Below are positions 56,414 to 64,000 of a stretch of 64,000 nucleotides of DNA, in pieces. How positions within the stretch are numbered: the first letter of the stretch is position 1; each line of letters begins with the position of its first letter. The notes below the pieces were generated by a model. That model did not search any database. It was given only the letters and a program-made list of their open reading frames with translations, and was not told where the DNA came from. The DNA comes from Serpula lacrymans var. lacrymans S7.9 (taxonomy: Eukaryota; Basidiomycota; Agaricomycetes; Boletales; Serpulaceae): NCBI RefSeq assembly GCF_000218685.1, contig NW_006763293.1, positions 1,110,720 to 1,174,719 of the forward strand, read 5' to 3'. Made by a program: the position numbers and the translations under genes.

Positions 56414-58137
56414 GCCGTGAGATTTTGCCAAGAACAGCCCCGTGTTTCATGTCTAAGGGGTGGTGGGAAATCCATGGAATTTGTTCGAGATGATGGTTCG
56501 CCTTCCTGTAAGGTCTCCATCGGATTCCGCCGATAGAGTCCAGGTAAATTTGCATATCTAAAAATACCTGGGACGTAGAAGGGTACTCCCAATCAATCAC
56601 ACAATCTTCAAATGTTAGAGTTTGAACGAGTCGAAGGGCTTCTAAAGCAGATGTTGCTTCAACTACAACAAACAAGTCGTCTATGAACCGTTTGTATAAA
56701 ACTATGTGTGGATCATGCAGGAGTTTGGACCGAGTCTCAAAATAGTGACCAAACAGGTTCACTACGTCGGGGCTACTTGCAATGCCCATTGCTAGGCCTT
56801 TGAGCACTTGGTAAACTGTTCCTTGAAATTGTGTTCTTAATTCTGAATGGGCCAGTTGCAGACACCATTCAAAAAGCCGGTAAGCTTTAAGTTCAGTCCA
56901 TTTGAGTACATCAAGATCTGTCCGGTGGAAGTAGTGTTCTAAGAGCAACTACAACACAATCTCTTCAGATCGCTTCACCGGAATGGACAGGTAGTATGCC
57001 ACTATATCTCCTGTCACTAAAAATACTTGTCTGCATCTGGTGTTCAAACAATCAAGTGCTATAGCCATTTGTTTAGATGAAACTAAAATGGTTTCTGATC
57101 CGGAGATCACGGGTTTAAGCATCTTGCTTACATACTTCACAGCTGGGTTCTGAATTGCATTGTAGTAGGGGATTATCGGCCGCATCTTAGTTGGCGTTTT
57201 ATGGATCTTTGGGATGCCATAAAATTCTGGGATCTTATGTATGCCACCTGCCGGCATCTTTTGGGAAATAAAGAACTGTGTCAGCTGTTTTCCATATGGG
57301 CTTGCGCCCGCCATATTGCTGCATTCTTGTGAGAGTATGCATTGTTTGTTTAAAATCATGTTTGCCTCATTTTGACTTACAACTGCGTATTGAACGGGGT
57401 CGGACAACTGTGACAGACATCTTTCTATGAACTAGTCTTTTCCTAATGACGGCTATTCCAAGATTTTTATCTGTGATCGTGACCATATAGTTATTATTGG
57501 TCATGAATCATTTGAGTTTGGCCATGTGCAGATCCAAGGTTATTCTGGATCTATCTCCACCATGTGTCTTGACCGGCATGGTGAGAATTGTGTTCTGCAC
57601 GATGTTTCTTCCGATACCGAAGCCGCGCTCAATGTAGCCATAATATGATAACTCGGCAGTAGTTCTAACTTTAGCTACCAGGGTCATAAGTATCTTTATC
57701 TGGGTTCACTCCTTCTGCTAATCCGAAAAAGAACCGCCATCTTAGGTGATCTTCTAAGTCATTGTAAGCAGATAACAGCAAGCGAGTGTCTTGTTCTTGG
57801 ATCAATTGGTATTTCATTCCCGCACTTAGGTGTATAGCAAGATGAGTTGGAACGGTAACATTGGGTCCTAAATGTATAAGGCCACAAAATCTGGCTGCCT
57901 CAAGAATTGAGATAGGCACGTGGTCTAGGACAATACCGACAGCATCTGGGGCTGGGATACTTAATAAGGAGTCTGGCCATGTGTTGCAATCATTGTAAAT
58001 GAATTTTTCATCATCCCACATATAATTGAAAACGGTCCCGGCACAAAGTGTCCATGTATAGTAGAAAAATACTCTAGGACTGGGCGAACCAGCTTGTACT
58101 AGAGTCCTGTGATAACGGCTATTGAAGATATGTATAA

Positions 58138-59133
58138 TTATTTTTGGGGGGCTTTCCCTTTGCCCTTCCCATCCTTCTTCACCCTGTTGATCTTCCCCTT
58201 GTAAGGCTCTCCACCTTTTTTGCCTTTCTTGGCAGGGGGAGGGGGCTCATTGCTTCTGCTTGCGCCCTCTGATCGGTCTGTCAACTCTCTCCTCCTTTTT
58301 GCCGCTCTCTTCACAAAGTCAACCTTGTTCTTCTGTAAGAGTGTGAGAAAAGGAAGTATTTTCTTGAGGGCCATGGAGACCTTGCGGTCTATGAGGGACT
58401 CCACGGATTTACTGCCGGATGCCGTCACTTCTCCCATCGCAACATTGGTGTCTGCCTTCAAGGACCACTTGTTCTGCACTTTCACTTCCGCTTTGTGATA
58501 TTTGGCGTGCGGCAAATACATAAGCTCGCATTGCCCATGCAATGCAGTCCAGTTTGCACACAGCTATCTCTCTTTTTACTCCTGGAGATGTCTCCCATGA
58601 TACGACCCTTAAGGGCCCTTCAATACCATGGCTATCAACCGTTCCCAGAGTGGGGATTTGGCATAGCCTTGTCTGCTCGTCATGGATGATAGTGAACTTA
58701 GGTACAATGTAGTTGTACATGGTGTGTGGTAGTAGGGATTTTTGGTACATAGAAGCTTTGGACGACTTAAGGTGATGGCCCGGTCCAGTTGCTCTTTCTT
58801 GTAAGCGAGGTGCGCCTTCTCAAGTGCAGAGCTCTCCTCCCGTTTTTCCTCTTAGAACCACTGAGTAAGTGGCATCTCAGGGCTAGAGCTACCTAGCGAA
58901 GAGGGGAAGTTTCCTGCATCACGCAGAGCTTGCAGCTTTTTATGAGCCACATCTGCCGCCAACTCTTTCTCATGAGAAGAGAAGACAAGTTCTAAGAACT
59001 CGTGAGTGGCGTTGGTGTAGGGCATAGGCACTAGCACGACAATTTCTCCAATAGTGAGACACTGTTGGACAGACAAGAGGCGCGCACTACGTGCGTCCTC
59101 AAGACCAGCCGGTATATGCACCAGCATGTGCAA
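58138..59133 (-). pseudogene. Degenerate frames upstream of the Penelope-like element
   Basis: Three overlapping minus-strand frames (59133-58852, 58750-58409, 58542-58138) look like one disrupted coding region. There is a helical part (LVFSSHEKELAADVAHKKLQ), then after a stop a charged coil (EEKREESSALEKAHLAYKKE). Next are VPKFTIIHDEQTRLCQIPTL, VCKLDCIAWAMRAYVFAA and, after a frameshift, VQNKWSLKADTNVAMGEV. It ends in a Lys-rich tail (KKGKKGGEPYKGKINRVKKD). The basic tail abuts the retroelement N-terminus, so this may be its upstream ORF or nucleic-acid-binding extension. It could equally be a separate dead gene. I recognise no family. Confidence 0.45.
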
Positions 59134-60476
59134 CAGCTGCAGCTGTTACGATCTGGTCTTCCATTATGATCGCAATTCAACTCTAATGTTATGCTACCAT
59201 TGATTGTTCAAGGTTCTTGGTCTATAATTGTCTGATAGGGATTGGATTATGGATGTGATAGTCTCCTCAGATGATAGGACTGAGGTCTTCCTTCATGATG
59301 ATAGCAGGGAATTGAAGAGTAGATTCAACTTGTCCTATCCTACTGTGATATATGGGTTTATATACTAAGTAGGTAGTGAATCCAAGCTCAGCTCCAAGCT
59401 GGGTTTGTAAGTAAGAGACTTGACTGATGCTGAAGATTTGGGAGTTCGGACTTGAGGGTTCTGGCATTTTGGAGGCTTGGGTTTTCTGACCTGTGGCAAT
59501 ACTAATTTTGACACACCAATTTAGTATGTTGGAAAGGAGAGTGACGGGGACTACTATTACCAAGCCACCCTCCAGCAAGCACAAAGTAGCTTGTTTGTCA
59601 AACAAAAAAACAAAAGGTATTGAGCAGTTGGAAGAGTCACACTTGGATGTTAGTTATGTTGCTGTGGGAAAGGACAGTGCAAATCCGATGGGGACACCAA
59701 CATCTGAATCTCCCACCAAGAAGTGCAACTACAGACTAGTATTTCCTGCATCTGATGATTTTGACCCTTTTGCTGTACTGAATTCCTTTGGTGCTTGCTT
59801 GGCCATGTACAACACTGTGGGCATTGGCTTATTTAAGCCCAGCTTATATCCTGAAAACATTCAATTTTAGCTTTTTCTCGCCAATCACAGAACTCCCATA
59901 TTTTCAGGATATAGGCTGGGCTTAAATAAGCCAATGCCTGCAGTGCAACAGACACTTTTGTTGTCTCAGCCATACATATTGGTCTGTTTCCCTGTATGTG
60001 AACCTTGATCTGACCTATAGTCATGAATGTCTCATCTATTGAATAGCATTGCCCTCCAGGCACCCCTGGCACTGACAATGATATTGAAGTGGGCACGTGA
60101 TCTCAAACCATAATGACATGAATTGCATTGACAAGATTCAGTTGTCCGCTAGTAGTGCAAGTATTGGTGTGCGGAACATACAGTCGTAAAGAAATATAAA
60201 AGTCGGTGTGAACAACTGGTGCCATTTCCAGTGTCGAATTGTGAATGTGACACCTAGTAATCTACAGTACCAGGGCTATATAGACTGTATCTTTTTCTTG
60301 ATGATTTTTCTTGGTACTAATTTGTCTTGATAACTGAGTCGGGGATTGGCGCCCCGCTACGATTAACAGTATATTCGGGTTGCCGGTGGCCGATACCAAG
60401 GAAAAGTCCGGTATCACTGCCCTGCCGTGATAGCGTGACCTCCACGTCGACCAAAGGCAACTTGTCATTGTCTTTC
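59134..60476. other. Repeat-island edge; hairpin; promoter of next gene
   Basis: Frames on both strands (59493-59870 plus, 59833-60096 minus) overlap the hairpin at 59820-59938 and show no motif. The last 170 bases before 60477 form the promoter and leader of the ubiquitin-like gene. Confidence 0.4.
59820..59938. repeat. Inverted repeat, 38-nt arms
   Basis: The arm at 59820-59857 (GGCATTGGCTTATTTAAGCC and on) and its reverse complement at 59901-59938 differ at one base and enclose a 43-nt loop. This could be a small foldback element or the trace of an inverted duplication. No target duplication was found. Confidence 0.7.
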
Positions 60477-62272
60477 ATGTCTCTCGTTCCTATCCGCGTT
60501 GAGCTCCCCACTTATTCTCATTCCTTCACCGTGCAAGTCTACACTGGAGCCATCGTCCTCGACGTCAAGCAGGCAATATTCGCAGGGTGCACCGGTCAAC
60601 CACGTGTAGAGGGCCAGAGACTCATTTGGAGGGGGCGATACTTGAACGATGAGGAGAAGATTTCTGACATCTGGAAGGTGCGTAGATTTTCTGTAGAAAG
60701 GGCTCCAAGTATATCTTACAACATGTGTGCACTGTAGTCTCCAGAAGAGCAGCGTGTTGTTCATTTAGCGGTTCATCACTCTGCTTGGTCCGCTTCTCCT
60801 CCAACGGTCCCGCGTTCATCCTCTCCCGCTACCAGATTAGCATCAGCCTCACAAGCAGTTCAACCTCCTCAAATTCCCGCCAGTCCTTTCGGCAGACCAC
60901 AACAAACCAACGCAACTCAGTCATCGCATCAACCTTCTGTTACCGATCAGCAACTGGGGTTCATTGCTTTCAAGCATCAAAATGCAATATCCATATTAAC
61001 GAACGACACTATTTTACCACCACCAAGCCATCTAGAAGCATCTCGAATGCAGGTCAAGCTTGGCCTTGAAAATAGCGGATATATCTGGCCAAACATCCTG
61101 GATGAAGAATACCCTGTGGTTGACCAGAGTGAAGGTGGTGGACTAACTTATGAGCGTGTTACAATAGAGTGGGTGCTCTACTTTTCTGATCATAGCATTG
61201 TGATTTGATACTTTGTATCAGAGGTCGGAATTACCTTACTCTTCGGAACCCAGAGGGAAAGCCCAGTTCCAGACAAGCACATGCCCTAAAGACACTCACT
61301 TATACTTATCCTCTTCTCTCTTTCAATTTTCCCCACTTGCCATTCATTCCTACCAATGCAGTTTACGAACGGGTTGCTTCCCCCGCTCACATGACGGAAT
61401 TTCTCCAACATACAAACGAATTTCTTCAGCGGCTCGACCTTCCTCCCGTTCAAATCCCCCAAATAAATAATGCCCAAAACGTGCCCGCGCCGGATGCAGA
61501 AGCTGACCGGCTCGTCCACGAGATCCCGGTTCGTGCACTCCTGGCCCCCCTGATGATGGTTATTGTTCGCACGCTACTTCTCCTCTACTTTATCTCGCCG
61601 GCGCGCAAACCGATAATTGGAATGTGCATTATTGCAATGATAATGTACGAAATGTGGGCACACGTTCGTGTGGTTATAGTCCGCCCTTTCAATCAAGGTG
61701 CAGAGAACAATCCTCAGGCACCTCAGCAGAACGGGGGTGCTGCCGATGCTCAGTTTGCTCCTCAGGGCCAAGGCCGCCAACCTGGCGCTCAGGCCCCTGC
61801 TGGTCCTAACGGAAATCAGGGACAGCCTGGTCCACAGAATCGTCCTCGGCTTCCGACAGAAACTCAAGCGGATGGGGTTCTCCATAGTCTTGCTCTCACC
61901 AATATACACAGCGAGAGCCATGCTTTGTGGCCTATGCAGGGCGCTCAAGGACCACGAGAACCAGGTCTTTTACGCAAGCTAGTTATCTTCTTGAGTTTAC
62001 TCATCTTAACTTTACATCCTGCGGTTTGGAATAAGCGGAGAGCAGCACTGAAACAGCGAGAGGGACAACTACGTACGGAACTGAATGCCATGGAGTCAGA
62101 TGCGAGGGATAGAGAAGATGGTACCCGAGAGGCCAGTTCGAATGATGCAAATAGTAACGAGTTAAGGCAGACAGAAATGCGTGCTCGACTTCTGGAGCAA
62201 CATGCACGTCGACCGCGCTGGGTCAAAGAATATGTGCAGCGTGCAAGGAGTGGAGAGTTCTTGGATGACTGA
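60477..62272 (+). CDS. Ubiquitin-like domain membrane protein (HERP/Usa1-like)
   Basis: Three exons (60477-60677, 60738-61168, 61222-62272) give 1683 nt, or 560 residues. The N-terminal ubiquitin-like fold covers about residues 1-75 (IRVELPTYSHSFTVQVYTGA, LDVKQAIFAGC, EGQRLIWRGRYLNDEEKISD). A Pro/Ser/Gln-rich region follows. Two adjacent membrane segments (ALLAPLMMVIVRTLLLLYFI and PIIGMCIIAMIMYEMW) sit near residue 310, a Gln/Gly/Pro-rich loop follows, and LLRKLVIFLSLLILTLH is a third. It ends in a charged coil. A UBL before membrane hairpins fits the ER-associated degradation scaffolds HERP/Usa1. In exon 3 a pyrimidine-rich stretch ending CCAATGCAG at 61361 could be an unrecognised intron. 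Confidence 0.78.
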
Positions 62273-62404
62273 GAAAAATCATAACCGATGTAGAACGTAT
62301 TGTACTTTTCTTTTGTGGCGAATACATGCATTCGTATGGAATTCAGCGTCTATCTTGTAGAAGAATCGCCAGGCTAAAATAAGCCTGGTGAGCAAAAACG
62401 AGCA

Positions 62405-63675
62405 CTATTCACTATCACCGTCATCCTGTTCATCATCATCAAACTCTTCTGCTTCATCGTCGATAAATCCATTTAACATTGGGCCTTCACCGTCCGAATC
62501 CTCTTCATCACTCTCGCCTTCGTCGTCGTCGTCATCATCATCTTCCTGACTCTCTCCGCCAAGTTCAACGTCTTCTATGCTACCTTCATCTTCCCCGCTT
62601 TCTACTGCTACTTCTGCATCCATCTGTTCTTCTTCGTTGTCACTCTCACCCTCTACGTATCGTGTTGGTAATCTTGTTGTCCGTGAGCCAGAACTACCCT
62701 TGTCTTTGTTAGACGTCAAAATTGCAGGACTTGTTGACGATCGCATCTCGATTTGTGAAAGTACCATGTCAAGCCGTCCATTCAAAGCAAGCAAGCTATC
62801 TTGCAGAGCTAGTCGGGAAGTGAGCGTAGCATGAAGACCAGATAGCCGAACGACTAGGTCGGGCAACTGCACAATATTTCTGTTAGAATTTCTTTTGTTA
62901 ATCGTGATGGCTCAAAGAAAATCATACCGTCATTAGATACCCGCTGTGAACTACTAAGACCGCTTTGACCCAGGTAATCAGACCCATCCCTCTCTGTGAG
63001 CTGGCTCCCCCACCTCCGCCTTTCATATTAGCCGCTCTCGAGCCTCTCCCTAACCTTTCCACACACACTGACAATAGTGGTACAGCCAATTGCGATGGGA
63101 GTCTTCTTACAGTATTTCGTATCAGGGTTGGGTCAGAATGAGCCAAACAGGTTTCCAGGAGTCGAGAATCTGAAGAATGCAGTGCTTGTATCAAGGTGCG
63201 GGTTAATGAATTTGCGGGGACAAGATTCGGTGTCTCCTGATGTTTTTGTGGTTGGCGCGATACACCTCCTGCATCATCTTCCACGTCGCTGTCCGACTCT
63301 GCTATTCGAGTGGCAGCCTCCGTTCCATTTAATGCGGTTAGCCGCTGTCCTAAGCTAAGCTCAGCCAAGTCTGTATCTAAGTTCCCGTCAACGTCACGAG
63401 CTGCAAGGTCCTCCATGGCTTGGTCCTGCCCAAGTTCTGTGCCCGAATGCACAGCGAGTGATGAAGATTCCGCATAGCGAACATTTCTTTGTGCAGCCTG
63501 TTCAGTTTTTCGAGGTCACTGAGGATATCCAGGAGCGAAAGATCACCATGATACTCACAATCGCCGAAGGTTCATCTTCTACAACTACCTCGCCAAGATC
63601 TGTGCGAGGAGTATTCACTTTTTTGCGGGAAGCTTTTGTCCGCGCTTTTTTTGCTGGCGCTGGTGAAGATGCCAT
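62405..63675 (-). CDS. Utp12-domain protein (small-subunit processome, Utp5/WDR43-like)
   Basis: Three exons (63675-63559, 63497-62928, 62866-62405) give 1149 nt, or 382 residues. A basic N-terminus (MASSPAPAKKARTKASRKKV) suits nucleolar targeting. Residues about 110-245 form the Utp12 helical domain: NSLTRTLIQALHSSDSRLLE, VRRLPSQLAVPLLSVCVERL, LITWVKAVLVVHSGYLMTLP and LVVRLSGLHATLTSRLALQD. The C-terminal third is an acidic tail (EDDDDDDDEGESDEEDSDGE). The Utp12 module occurs in UTP-A/UTP-B subunits needed for 18S rRNA maturation. No WD40 domain is present here. Either the gene is a short form or more 5' exons exist: a frame at 63785-63973 has protein-like sequence, but no clean splice to this gene was found. 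Confidence 0.85.
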
Positions 63676-64000
63676 TTTACCGCTGTGTGAATTACAATAT
63701 CAGATTAAACTGGAGAGCTTTAATACACAGTGAAAGTAATACCTTACCCACTCCCTTGGTCTTTGGCGTGTTTCTGGAGGAAAATTACTTTGGCAGGTCG
63801 CGTGCACTGAATTCCCACGGCTCTTGATAAGGTAATCTGGATTTCAACCAAAGTTCAGATCCGGCTGCACTGGTCTTGAAGTTGCGCTGTAAAATTGCGT
63901 CTCGCTGTATTACTACCTGGTAAAAACCCCTCGAATCTTGTACTACAAACTCGCTACGCCCTCTTACGACCATTAGACGCCTTTGAGACCTGGAAGTCCG
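63676..64000 (-). other. Window end; possible further upstream exon
   Basis: A 62-codon minus frame at 63785-63973 reads FVVQDSRGFYQVVIQRDAIL and EPWEFSARDLPK, then a stop. It may be an exon of the Utp12-domain gene, or the tail of another gene that starts beyond the window. I could not join it in frame to 63675. Confidence 0.3.

Larger units (their letters stand above)
54927..58021 (-). mobile_element. Decayed Penelope-like retroelement, endonuclease-less (Coprina type)
   Basis: On the minus strand, pieces of one long frame can be followed. The N-terminal part runs from 58021 (GLIHLGPNVTVPTHLAIHLS, HLRWRFFFGLAEG). After a frame change come the TDKNLGIAVI block and the RT palm and fingers at 57407-56414. 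These show IPEFYGIPKIHKTPTKMRPI, VLKGLAMGIASSPDVVNLFG and the catalytic YKRFIDDLFVVVEA. The C-terminal part continues at 56008-55440 (HGYPDGELKKWL, NPVWN) and ends near 54927. The PKIHK and GLAMG blocks are Penelope-like features. No GIY-YIG nuclease follows, as in Athena/Coprina elements. Damage: TAG at 56949-56951, a TAA at 55780-55782, a TAG after RKD near 57435, at least two frameshifts, and two LTR insertions. Confidence 0.8.

Noticed and set aside
59267..60096. Overlapping frames at 59267-59605, 59493-59870 and 59833-60096
   Set aside because: They overlap on opposite strands and run into the 38-nt inverted repeat. No recognisable protein family.
1..64000. CRISPR arrays, bacterial operons, rRNA or tRNA genes
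   Set aside because: The window is eukaryotic with spliceosomal introns. I saw no regularly spaced repeats and no convincing tRNA T-loop plus acceptor pairing by eye. A tRNA scan was not possible here.

Overview
This window is nuclear DNA of a filamentous basidiomycete, most likely an agaricomycete. Almost every gene is split by many introns of about 45-65 nt with GT(R)NG...YAG borders, gene spacing is tight, and the recognisable products are fungal: a fused LeuC-LeuD type LEU1, TFIIIC tau95, Psf3, Pkr1, a DUF6593 protein, a GH128 beta-glucanase and a Dicer-like RNase. I rebuilt exon structures by hand from splice sites and frame continuity. For most genes the summed exon length is an exact multiple of three.

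Layout. 0.4-28.3 kb is gene-rich and mostly housekeeping: a Ser/Pro-rich protein, LEU1, ribosomal protein eL29, TFC1/tau95, a small mitochondrial protein, PSF3, PKR1, a WD-repeat protein, mitochondrial uL11, a DUF6593 protein, an AhpD-like protein, a GH128 hydrolase, an RRM protein and a G-patch/DUF4187 protein separated by a 699-base gap of Ns, and a Ser-rich hypothetical. 28.7-36.9 kb is a repeat island: several copies of an unnamed repeat (here 'R', about 1.7 kb without insertions), solo LTRs nested in it, and a Myb/SANT-like gene held between inverted ends of R. 37.9-42.8 kb returns to metabolism and respiration: a kynurenine-type aminotransferase, a mitochondrial acetyl-CoA acetyltransferase and COX subunit VIIc. 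42.9-49.4 kb holds two co-oriented minus-strand genes: a Dicer-like protein without an N-terminal helicase, and a predicted DNA-base-modification helical-domain protein fused to a chromodomain. 49.6-60.3 kb is a second repeat island with a foldback MITE, a reverse R copy, and a decayed endonuclease-less Penelope-like retroelement (Coprina type) interrupted by two solo LTRs. 60.5-63.7 kb ends with a ubiquitin-like/HERP-type membrane protein and a Utp12-domain nucleolar protein.

Most promising for novelty is the 42.9-49.4 kb pair. The Dicer-like gene starts downstream of where the DExH domain should be, and its remaining helicase motifs V and VI are altered, while both RNase III centres are intact. 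Its upstream neighbour joins an HMUDK-type helical domain to a histone-reading chromodomain. A link from small RNA to chromatin or DNA-base marking is a hypothesis from adjacency only. The pair borders a transposon graveyard whose insertion order can be read from target-site duplications.
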